Origin: Thereva unica
Lineage: Eukaryota; Arthropoda; Insecta; Diptera; Therevidae
Direction of reading: 5' to 3'
Length of the DNA: 64,000 nucleotides
Assembly: GCA_949987705.1 (NCBI GenBank)
Contig: OX465281.1
Span: 176,528,516-176,592,515, forward strand
Each line of letters opens with the position of its first letter. Within the stretch, counting starts at the first letter, position 1. This document shows, in pieces, positions 54,101 through 64,000 of this stretch. Below the pieces are notes generated by a model. That model was not told where the DNA came from. It saw only the letters and a program-made list of their open reading frames with translations, and searched no databases. The translations under genes and the position numbers were made by a program.

Positions 54101-56431
54101 TGCGTCGAAAACAACACGAAGTTTTGTAGTAGAGCTATCGGGGCGTATTACACAATTATGAGGCATAAAGTAATAAGACATAGGCAATTCCTTGAATCTA
54201 ATTTCCTCCATATGACCTGTCGTCAAGTAATCTTGCAGAAATTGTGAATATTGCAGTTTGAGCTCAGGGTCTCGAGTTAATCTCCTTTCAAGAGAAAAAA
54301 AACGACGACGAGCAATATCTAACGAAGAAGGGAAATGTAATAATAACGAAGACTTGAACGGAAGCTTAACGACGAAACGACCATCAGCTAATCGCTTAGT
54401 AAATTCACTAAAGAGTTTCTCACACTGGAGCTGTTCCGGATTCTGATTTGTAATGGTATCATTCATTACTTCTTCCTCTTTCCAGAATTTTTCGACCAAT
54501 TTATCTAAAGCTATACCTTCGGCATCAACACCTTCCGAGTTTTCTTGTATTGATGTCCTACAGATCAGCGTAGAATGCGAGTGAGGATGTTCAATGTATC
54601 GACCGCCGACTACCCAACCAAACACTGTTTTTTGTAATACGGGCAAATTATCTTTCAATTTGATTTGACCAATACACAATAAATTAAATAAAGTACTTGC
54701 ACCAATAAGTATATCTACCCTTTGCGATTTGGAAAATAGCGGATCCGCTAGTTGTATATTCGGAGGAATCTTCCAATCCTCCGTAACTACACTTTCAGAA
54801 GGCTGCAGTCCGGTTATGCTGGGCACACAACAGCAGGATAAAGTTGTTTGAAAATTGCTGTTTCTAGATTTGATGTGCACCTGAGTGGTCCCCCGGACTT
54901 CAGAACGTTGGTTCATTATACCGTTAATAGTATGGTGGGTGCGTTGTATAGGTAATTTGAGCAATTGAACAAGCCGCTCGGTTATGAAATCCAACTGTGA
55001 ACCACAGTCTAACAACGCCCTCGCAGATATGTACTGGCCCGTGCTATTTCTGACATCAACTATCGCGGAAGCTAGAAAAACTTGACTCTTTATTTGCTCT
55101 TCAGCGACCAATACTGTCGCTGATGACTTTTCAATGTTGCAGGAAGAATCTGCTGGGGATTGGCGATGATTATTAGTCGCTACTTCCGCGGGAGACGTTG
55201 CGCCAGTATACCGATGGAGCAATGTATTATGAGGCATAGAACAGACGCGGCATACCGAGGCTTTACAATTTTTTACACTATGGCCCTTGGAAAGGCAATT
55301 GACGCACAATGCGTTAGTTTTTACTTGTTTAAATCGAGCTATAACCGGAAGCTCCAAGAATTTTGGGCATTTGTGAATCGAATGACCAGCCTGTTTACAA
55401 AATAGGCAATTAATATTAGCCGTTATTAATGAAGTAGGGTTTGAACTAGGCCTCCTCCCCTTCTCGGATACGGTAGGCCGGTGCAACGACGACGACGAGT
55501 ATTCTTTCGAATCAGGTTTGGTATCCCTAGCTTCTAGAAATTGGCAACGTTTGCCTAATAATGTCGAACAATCTTCCCATGAAGGTATTTTATCCTGGTC
55601 TATGACCTCCTCCCATTTACTTACAGAATCTGGATCAAGTTTTCCACAAACCAAATGGATAATAAGCGCATTCAAAATATCTTCAGTAGAACCTAAACTA
55701 TGTAAAGCGCTCAGATGACCATCGGTACTATCCACTAAAAGGCGTATCTGAGTCGCCGTGGGCTTAGTGACCTTCGGTAAATTGCACAAACTAATAATAT
55801 GCTCGCGGAAAGTTAGATATTTATTGTTGAATCTGGATTTCAAATATTCTAAGGCCTTAGAGTAATTGCTCTCGCTGACTTCATATGCTTTCACCGCACG
55901 CAGCGCAGCCCCATTTAGACAATTGAGTAAGTGGTTGAATTTCTCAATAGAAGTAAGTGATCTATTTGAATCGACTAGTTTCATGAAGGAACCTATGAAG
56001 TTAGGGAACTCGGAATACTTTCCCGAAAATGTTGGTAACTTTAACTTAGGAAGGTTATTATTAGGCGTGTATGAATTTACAAAGGTGGAATCTATGATGG
56101 AAGTAGATCCTCGACGCTCTGTTAACGCGGATAATATCCTTGATTTAACCAGGCAATATAAATCTTCCAATTCTCCTCTGACCTTACTTTCTTGAGCATC
56201 ATCAGGACATAATTTTTCTATTGACGATTGATAGGATAAAATTTGCTTGAAGTAAGATTCGAGTAAACCCAAACGGCATTCTAATTCTGTAGCAGACAGA
56301 GTGTCGAGCTTAGTTTCGACGATATTTTTAATCCTAGTTATACACCCCTTAGTGGATGCTCGCTGAGTTTTAAGTTCCGCTAATTCGGCCATATTCCACG
56401 CACTTAGAATAATTTCTTCAAGAATATCCAC
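51158..56431 (-). pseudogene. BEL/Pao gag-pol, minus strand, two frame shifts
   Basis: Frame 1 (56431-53258) holds gag with SFMKLVDSNRSLT, zinc knuckles CLFCKQAGHSIHKCP and CVNCLSKGHSVKNC, protease ALLDCGSQLDFITE and reverse transcriptase with YMDD (DFYMDDLLTG). Frame 2 (53164-51158) holds most of RNase H, an integrase HHCC finger (RCIHCQRYRP), D,D,E in THCGVDFGGPF, YCDNATNFVGA and GGLWEAAIKS, and a DUF5641 tail ending QKVALLPEDN. The join is bridged by a third frame over about 53280-53165, so one shift lies near 53275 and another near 53200 inside RNase H. There is no envelope, unlike the element at 17.8 kb. It sits where the Polinton polymerase gene would be expected. Confidence 0.88.
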
Positions 56432-57726
56432 CTTTAATTAGATCTAAACACCAAAATATAAATATATCTCCCTATAATTTGGACAATATTTGATACTCGA
56501 AGTTAGTCGAACGACAGATTATTGGCTTGGCTTGAAATTCTGTAATTTATTTGTTTATTGAGGTTCTACACAATATATCGCTATCAAGAAGCAAATGGTC
56601 TTCTTATTGTTTAGAAAAATCAAGTTAAGTTGGCCTGTGCTAAGAACCAATACGACGATTATTTTCACAATAAGTTAATCTATAAAAGACGTTGAAATTT
56701 CAGTTATTCGAGCTGTATTTTATTTATTTAAACCAAATAAATTGACGATGAACTACATTTAGCAACCACAGAGGGTACTTTAATGCAGATTAACTGTCAC
56801 AGTTTCAATTTTCTAAGCACAGAATTTCAAATTATAAAGCCACTACAATAAGCCACGAATATTGTTTAACACTGCTACGCTTAATGGAAACCAAGCACAA
56901 ATAATAATATAATTCAGGCACTGTTAAGGGTAACGGCGATAAGGGAACCAATGTGACGGATGAACTCTATGAAATTAATTTGAGCACAAATTTTTTAAAC
57001 CTTTCAGTTATTTTCCGAAAAAAAATTAAAAATATTTCAAAATATAAATGTTCAACAAAGCCACTAATTTTATCCATATATTTATGAATGTGTTTTTAAA
57101 TATATTTAATTATATCAGCACTCACCGCTATAAAATATTATCCAACAAATTAACTGGATTACTGCAATTTGCTTCACTTCACTCGATTTTTTCTTTCGTA
57201 CATATCAAAGACAATTAACGCTTCTAGACGGTTACAGTTGTTACTGTAATCGACACAGACCCAGCCCAATCAATCCTGTCATTATGTTTTTTTGGAAATG
57301 CACTTGGAAAATTCCGTTATTTATGCACAATAACCGCATGGATTTTTTTCTCTTTTCAATTAGCTAAAAATTTAAGTTTTAATATTTGAATTTAAATGAC
57401 CACTGAAACTACACAATAATCAAAAAGATTTACTTACGACCGTTGTTGGCATTTACGCAAGTAAACAAACCTGGAACAATTCCCTCGACGATGATAATTA
57501 ATAATCCGGAAGAATGGAATGGAAGTTGGTTTTTCTGTTCGCGATTTGTGTGGCGCTGGTTCGATTCCCAAGCAATGTGCGATTTTTCTCTGGAATGATT
57601 TGTTGTACAGAGTGTAAAATCAGTGCTTTGTAGAGGCTAGGGCACTAACAGGCTCGACCAATAGCTTCGTGGCTCAGACGGTAGCTACCGCCGCAGTCTA
57701 GGCAATAGCTTCCGCCACAGGCCAAC
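56432..57726. other. Unassigned DNA between BEL 2 and the right Polinton TIR
   Basis: 1.3 kb without a supported gene. It should contain the BEL leader and 5' LTR and then Polinton end sequence, but no LTR copy and no polymerase B sequence could be found. A B-box-like GGTTCGATTCCC at about 57557 is isolated. Confidence 0.5.
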
Positions 57727-58042
57727 CTAGGGCGCACGTACGAGTCTGAGTAAATACCTTCCGTCGCAGACCGGGCAAAAGCTACTGCCCAACCTGCCAA
57801 GCCACCGACCCCTGCCAAGTCCCAAACCACTTTCCCTCACCGAGCAGCCCGCCAAGTCCCAAGCCACACTTTCCCTGACCGAGTCCACCGCCAAGCCCCA
57901 AAGTCACTTTCCCTAAACCAGTTCCGCACTCATTCACGCAAGCGAGAACCAGTCTCAAGGCCACTTTCGTTGACCTACATTCCACATTCCACAGAGACCA
58001 CGCTCCGTGACCTGGTTCTCAGTCACAAGTGCCTCTACACCT
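57727..58042 (-). repeat. Right terminal inverted repeat of the Polinton
   Basis: Near-perfect reverse complement of 11957-12290, ending CACAAGTGCCTCTACACCT. Open frames across it are GC-driven and mirror those on the left. Confidence 0.75.
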
Positions 58043-58211
58043 TACTCACGTATTTTATTTTCATATGTCAAAGTATTTGTTATGTTCCTAAAATGAAAAG
58101 AGTTAATTGCGTATTTTAATAATAATTTGTCTGTACTTATCTGCCTTATTTATGTATGTATGTGCCGTCCGCCAGAACATCATATTGCTGATGAATCTTT
58201 CTTATAGATGA

Positions 58212-61200
58212 CTAGCTGGACCCGGCATAACTCCGTTTTGCCCGCAACAGTTGGCCACCAGACATTTCACACGATGGTCGAATTTAGTTTGGTAAAAAAA
58301 GCCATTCAATATATTCAAATCTTATTCAACTGATTCATTATGTTTTATTTGGTTTTGCAAATGTAGTTGAATCTAATGTAATGTAAGCTTGAATGAACAT
58401 TCAAAATTTGAAATTTAATAAACATAGCAAAAACCCGCGTGCGTTGCAACGCCTTTCAATAAAATAAGATTATGGGGACACAGTCTGCGATAGGAAAAAG
58501 CTATAGTGAAAAAAGAACAAATCTGGGAAAATTGATTTTAGATACTTAAAAAAATTTAGAGTACATAGCAAACCCGGCGAACTCCGTTTCGCCACCAGAT
58601 GGCTTCGTTTTTTCTAACATTTCGTTTGGGGATTAAAAGATGAACAAAAATTATATTTTTTGTTTTATATTTGAAAAGGAAAATTTTTTCACATTTCACA
58701 ACAGTAATGAATTCATTTCGATTACAAAAATGAAATGTAATTTAGTTGAACTTCTCTAAGTAAAAAATGAAAGTGAATCCAAAGTAAATACTGAATCGAA
58801 TCGTTATACGTGTCCGCAAATTATCCGTTTCATTGAAGTGGGGCGTTTTCAATGATGCAGGATGCTTTTGCAGACTTGCACGAAAGAAAATGACGTTGAC
58901 TGACAGCTTAAGCAACATGCAAAAGCAAACAACATGCATCATTGAACATAACTCATTATATGTCAAAATTGTCAGCTGACATACGTGAAATTAGTGCTTC
59001 CACTACTTACGTATTGCGAGAAACTGAAAACAAATTGGATAAAAGAAATTTAAAAACATTAATTGGAATTGTTGAGAACAAAATTCTAGTAGAAAGTGCG
59101 GATGCGAGTAATGTCTCCCATTTCGTGCAGAGAAAAATGAAAAAGAAATCATTATTGGTTAAATTAATAATGAAAAAATGAGTAAAATAAAAATGTATGG
59201 CAGCACTGACGTGTCTTCTTCTTCAAAATTACAACTGCAAGTATTTGAAAAAGTTGGCAAAGTATGCAATCATTTGCTTTTAAGTTTTAATCATTGAACA
59301 CTGTGCTTTTGCAAGTTGCTTCATTGAACAACATGCAAAAGCAAATATGCCGCAAGTTTGAATCGCCCGTGCTCTTTGGTAAACCACATTTTTTGTTTTT
59401 TGGTCTGACGTTAACACAAACAAAGCGGATGGTTTCCCAACTCGTGAACACGCAACGTATAGCTGCCCATGTGAAAAACAATGATTTTCTAAATTTATCC
59501 CGCAAACACTAAGCGATTGGCCTTGCGACTTGTTAATTGTCATTGCGAACGCAAGGCGAACCGGAAATTGCAATCGTTTGAAGTCAAACGGAAGATCACT
59601 CGGAATCATTGGTATTCGAGGAATACATACATTTTCACCTGCGTACTTTCCGTTAATAATGGTTGCCTCAATCAAATTCGGCATAAGTCTTTTCACCGCA
59701 AGTCGAGTACCGTTGCAAAGTCGCGGTGGATTCAAATTACGCAATATCATAATAACTGAACCAACTTTTAGTTGCAAGTTATGTGGTGGAAATCCTGGGA
59801 ACTCCAGAGAGTTCAAAAACTCCGTTGGATAATTTACTACATCATCGGGATTTGTTATGGAATCAACGGATTTGTATGTCACCAAATCGCCAGCGATTTT
59901 TGATTGAATGGTGAAATTCAGTGCGTGTACATCATTATTCTTTGCGGCGAGAATTGCTCATTGAGTTAACCAAGCATAATTCTGATAATTTTCACTAATG
60001 TTTGGGAAAAAATTTTCAATAAGAGCTAATTGAGATTCTACAAATCGGCAAAAGTCGTTGGTAAGAGTAATCAATCCAGTTGTCGCATCAACTGGGACTT
60101 TTCCATTTCCAACAGCTAACAATTGTTTGGAAAATTGTGCAGCACTTTGATCATTTTGAAGTTGAACTCTCATATTAGTGGTTAGCGATAATGTTTTTAC
60201 GTTATTCCACAAAGGTGATGCCTTCAGGCAAGCATTCAATTCATCTGCAGGCGTTCCACGGGGAATTACTGGCAACGTCTGCCTGAAATCGCCTGCCAAC
60301 AATATCACTTGCAAGTCGGCATGAAGCCGCCTTCTCGAATGATATTAGCTCCAAAGGAAGTCATGCGAAAGCAGTTATTGTATTCAAGGATGCGTCGAAG
60401 AAAATGGTTGGAATCGGGATCACTTCCATCGAACAATGGTTTCAGTGGCTGTGTTGGTGTAAGTAATGGATCCAGTTTGACTTTTCCACTTGCGCAGCAC
60501 AATCCAGCCGTTTCTCTTTTGAACTTTAACGCATTGCAATATCGGCATACAGTCGTCATTGGTCCAATATCTAAATTGTCATCATCACTGTAGTTCGCAG
60601 TGGGATCATATTGGAATGCCAAGCGATTGTATGATGCCAATGATCTTCGTGTGCTCACGCGTTGTCTCAATCGGGCATTTTCTCTTATTATATTTTGTCT
60701 TTCTTCCCTGAAGTTCTGTGAATACACTTGTTGCTGGCTTGCATGTCTTGTGCGGCGGCCGATGTTCGCACGTCGTACTCTAGGCATTTTAGACTATGGA
60801 CAGACTGGTGAATTTAACCTGAAATGCACGATCCACATAATTTACACAGTTCAACTTACCACCTTAAGGACAAATTCCTGCTGTTGAAATTGAATAAAAA
60901 TTTGCACAATACGCGTGATTGATTTGATGGTTTCCAATTGAACTGTTAAGAAACGAATAACTTTAACTTCAATTTCACAATTTCACAGTGAACACAATAC
61001 CTGTTTTAAGTTAGCGTTTGAAAGAACGTGCGCATAATAAACTAAAATGCAAATAAAATTAGTTTTTTCGCGCTTTATTTATCCTTTTTTTTTAAATATC
61101 GCATTATTTTCCGGCATTTTCTAACAAATAAACGATAAATTAATTCAATAAGAATCGCACTGTCAAAAAATTATGACTGCCGACAATTTTTCCATACTGA

Positions 61201-62070
61201 GTGTTTATGCTGAATTGGCTGAATCGTCATTAGCTAGATTTTGATCGAGATTTCACTGAAATCTCCCTCGTAGAGCGATTTCATTTTATATGCAAAAACA
61301 TGAGATTTCACATGAGATATCTGCCGAAATTCTCATTTTTGCCGAAATCGGAGGATTTCGTTTGCGATGGAAACATGGTATAAAAATTTGCACAATACGC
61401 GTGATTGATTTGATGGTTTCCAATTGAACTGTTAAGAAACGAATAAATTTAACCTCAATTTCACAATCTCACAGTGAACACAATACCTGTTTTAAATTAG
61501 CGTTTGAAAGAACGTGCGCATAATAAATGTCACATGAAATTAACTGAGCATAGTACAATGAGTAGCTGTCAAACAATGTATCACGGAACGATCCACATAA
61601 TTTACCCATACCGAGTCGGTTGTAAGGAAAAGGGTAACCAGCCATTTTGTATTGGCTGCCATTTTGAACTTTGAATGACGCCTCATAGCTAATTTAATTC
61701 TATTTGTCCTACCCTTTGATTTAATACCCATGTTGGGGGTCGCGGAGAACAATTACGAAATTCGGCCGCCATCTTGGAACCGCCATCTTGATTTATTTAC
61801 AAAACGGTAAGATTGCATTGTCACGTGAACTATACATATATACAAAATTTGAAGTTGATCGGTTATATCGAAGTGGGTCAAAATCAAGTTGCAAGATTTG
61901 TCTGCACACATACATGCACACACACAGTTTAAATTTTTCCTAAATTTTTTTGCTATAAACCTCACGGAGCCCGAGACCTTTCCAACGAATGCAAAACCGT
62001 GGAAATCGGTTCGTGCGTTCTGGAATTATAGCGTCAGGAAGGAAAACCCGACTTATTTTTATATTATAGA
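58212..62070 (-). mobile_element. Helitron with both termini, internally deleted
   Basis: Minus strand: the 5' end is TCTATAATATAAAAATAAGT then CGGGTTTTCCTTCC, at 62070. The 3' end is GCCGGGTCCAGCTAG at 58212, with host A on the left and T on the right, as Helitrons insert between A and T. Next to the 3' end, relatives of the end sequence recur at about 58430 and 58563. A 150-bp direct repeat (TTTGCACAATACGCGTGATT...) is at about 60898 and 61384. Coding remnants are at 59280-60787. Confidence 0.85.
59280..60787 (-). pseudogene. Helitron protein with Rep and most helicase deleted
   Basis: The first frame (60787-60305) is the N-terminal leader of Helitron proteins: a cysteine pair CRYCNALKFKRETAGLCC, then GKVKLDPLL, ending FGANIIREGGFMPT. 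Without a gap the DNA continues in another frame with helicase motif DLQVILLAGDFRQTLPVIP (60314-59958). A TGA at about 59956 follows, then NPPRLCNGTRLAV, FPVRLAFAMTINKSQGQSL and GQLYVACSRV (59955-59280). The junction at about 60305-60312 removes the Rep/HUH nuclease and helicase motifs I-II. This copy could move only in trans. The C terminus ends in Helitron 3' sequence and carries no EEP domain, so it is a different type from the Helentron at 25.7-29.1 kb. Confidence 0.85.
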
Positions 62071-62900
62071 TGGCTGAAGGACACGAATTCGTGGAGAAAT
62101 TCGGCGCGTCGCACAGTGGGGCTCGCTCATAGAAGGTTCTGCTCAAAACTCAATTTTCAAAATGTGGAAATTTAAAAAAAAAACTTGTATCATCGTAGTT
62201 ATAGATAATAATGTATCAGATCACGTGTAAAAATATTAAGTCGCTGACTGCTATGAGTCATCGAGCGCATGAGCATAAAGTTCATAGTTTAGGCAAAATA
62301 ATACTTCTGCGAAAAAGGAATGCCAGTTTATGCGCGATATAAAAAAATTAATTTCTAACGTTTAACGATAAAACCTATGGAAGTGTATTATGTCGGTGAT
62401 CAAGCAAGGTATGTTGATTCTTATATAATTTTGTATTATATTTATTATAAGTTCATTGGTTTATGATACAGGGCTTAAAATTTGTGGTAGTGTGTATTTT
62501 TTTGTAGGGGGTTTTTAAATGATATTTTCTCTAAAATGCGCAAAGTTATATTTTTGATTTTTTTTATTATAAACGGAAGGCTTTGTATATTAGTTATTCG
62601 AAGCAACGTTAGTTCTAATTTCCTAACGGCCAAGCTGTCTATGACCTACGGAAAGAGGAATCGACGGCAATCGGCCCAACCTGGAAAGAGGATACTAAAT
62701 ATATAATATAATTATTATTATTATACACTTATTACTATTAACTTACCTACGAGTAGTATCGATGTTGTGAACGACCCGCAATCGTCAGCGTCAATTATAA
62801 CCTCTCCATTTAATTAAAATAGTCTGGAGCTCCTAGGACTCCCAGTTCTAAGGCTCAGCACTCGGGTCATGAACAAGAGAGGTCATCTGGGAGCGCTCAA
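62071..62900. other. No gene seen
   Basis: AT-rich DNA right of the Helitron, without a supported gene, RNA or defined repeat. Confidence 0.5.
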
Positions 62901-63760
62901 TATTGGGAAAGAAAGAAAGGAAAAACTCCAGCTACCCGGGAAATCCGCCAGCATATCTTGAGCTGTCATGCTCAAGTTCCTTCGCCGATTGCGAGAATAT
63001 GCGTGGAGCTGAATTTCCCGAAGTGTAGCATTATGTTGCTCAGAAAAAATTAATTCCATATTTAAAATTTCAAATATTTTTTTATTAATAAAAGTTATCC
63101 CGATTCCAACCGATTCAACCGAGCCCATCCGGTGAGGTGGGACGGTTGAAAAACGGTGAGAAATAATGGGAACTTGAAGAATAGTGGGCTTTTCCTTATA
63201 AAAAGTTGGGCCCTTGATGAATACGCGCTCTTGATTAGTAGTGATTCTGGAAGTGAGTGCATTAGGCGAAATATACAGTGTAGTCAGTTTTTTTTGTAAC
63301 AACGAGGCTAAAGAGGGTATGTGAGAAGAACGCTCCTTCGGGAACGCCAGCCGAGATGGGGCGAAGGTTGAATTCAACGCCATCCAGTACTACCTTGATT
63401 GAACGGCGAGAAAGAAAGCTCTCAAACCAGTTCCTCAGAACTGAGTCAATACCAATAGGAGTTTAGACCACAGAGCAGGATGCCATACTCTGTCAAAGGT
63501 CTTGAAGATATCCAGAGCAACTAGACCAGACTCACCGGAGCCATGGATGCTTTTCTTTCTTCCTCTTACGTGTCTGAGCTGCGGAGTTGGGCATTTGCAT
63601 CCCATCCAATAATGAGGCAGGCTCCATAATTAGCCGCTTCCTTTGCCACATCGAAGAGACTGGAACTGTCTATACCTCCCTCATATAGTAAGTTGGCAGA
63701 TCCAATCCATCTAGCTTTGCTGCCCTTTCTCTCGGCAAGGAGGTCACCACCGGTGTCAGG
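62900..63760 (-). pseudogene. Degraded LINE with endonuclease and RT fragments
   Basis: The minus strand from about 63670 reads FDVAKEAANYGACLIIGWDANAQ-type sequence, the APE endonuclease G-x-DxNA motif of Jockey/R1-like LINEs. From about 63560 it then reads ALDIFKTFDRVWHPALWSKL and, across frame changes, LDGVEF and AGVP.GAFFSHTLFSL, the RT region before the palm. Most of the region between endonuclease and RT is missing. 63383-62883 is a shifted frame over the same DNA. There are many stops, so the clade is uncertain. Confidence 0.55.
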
Positions 63761-64000
63761 ATTGCTATATTTAGACAACATAAAAAAGTTAAAATCATTA
63801 TAACAACAAGAGTTTACGTGGTTTTTGTCCTTGAAATGAAAAGCGTTTTTCTTAGCAGCCAATTTCAAAAAAATTATGAAAAAAATCCAGCACGTCAAGT
63901 CCACAAAATATCATGATTATGATTTACAACAAAAATTACTACAAAAATATTAAAAATGAGTTGCCTTAGTTGTTTTCTTGTTTTTATTTGTATCTGTTTC
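63761..64000. other. Window end, no gene seen
   Basis: AT-rich DNA. The upstream part of the frame 63566-63904 has no recognisable domain beyond the endonuclease fragment. Confidence 0.4.

Noticed and set aside
11943..58057. 6-bp target duplication of the Polinton
   Set aside because: Flanks GTAAGT and TACTCA do not match. Shifting the boundary gives only ATTTAC against ATTTTA, which is too weak to claim.

Overview
The window looks like repeat-rich chromosomal DNA of an arthropod, most likely an insect. It is AT-rich, eukaryotic introns can be read in transposon genes, and every recognisable gene belongs to a eukaryotic mobile element (Polinton, BEL/Pao, Helitron, Harbinger, hAT, Tc1, LINE, Penelope-like). 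I see no ordinary host gene. The species cannot be named from the sequence.

The backbone is one Polinton/Maverick (adintovirus-like) element bounded by inverted GC-rich terminal repeats at about 11957-12290 and 57727-58042. Its surviving genes, left to right, are: a BIR-domain protein with a C-terminal membrane segment (-), a retroviral-type integrase with chromodomain (-, broken), an A32-type packaging ATPase (+), a pX-like small protein (+, frameshifted), a basic protein (+, split by a MITE), a penton/minor-capsid-like protein (+, split by about 12 kb), a pVI-like small protein (+, split by a LINE), the major capsid protein (+, split by a 14.9-kb hAT), a small orphan, an adenain-like cysteine protease, another orphan, and an oppositely oriented relative of the first orphan. 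No protein-primed DNA polymerase B is visible. A BEL/Pao retroelement lies where it would be expected.

Nested inside the Polinton are: (1) 17.3-29.3 kb, pieces of an endonuclease-bearing Helitron (Helentron type) surrounding a BEL/Pao provirus with an uninterrupted 2514-codon gag-pro-pol-env frame, plus a 2-kb DNA transposon with an 8-bp target duplication; (2) 30.4-32.4 kb, a 5'-truncated LINE; (3) 33334-48203, a hAT transposon that itself holds a Tc1 derivative, a tnp2-type transposon with a spliced DUF4806-like gene, a Penelope remnant, a foldback element, a PIF/Harbinger element, a MITE, a tRNA-derived SINE and a LINE; (4) 50.77-56.4 kb, a second BEL/Pao element on the minus strand.

Left of the Polinton are a palindromic MITE (2688-3476), a long-TIR element whose 2.9-kb core is tandemly duplicated almost perfectly (3688-10195), and a minisatellite-like repeat (11201-11745). 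Right of it are a Helitron with both termini (58212-62070) that has lost its Rep domain, and a degraded LINE (about 62.9-63.8 kb). Several insertions show exact target duplications, and in two Polinton genes the reading frame lines up across the insertion, so the nesting order can be read directly.
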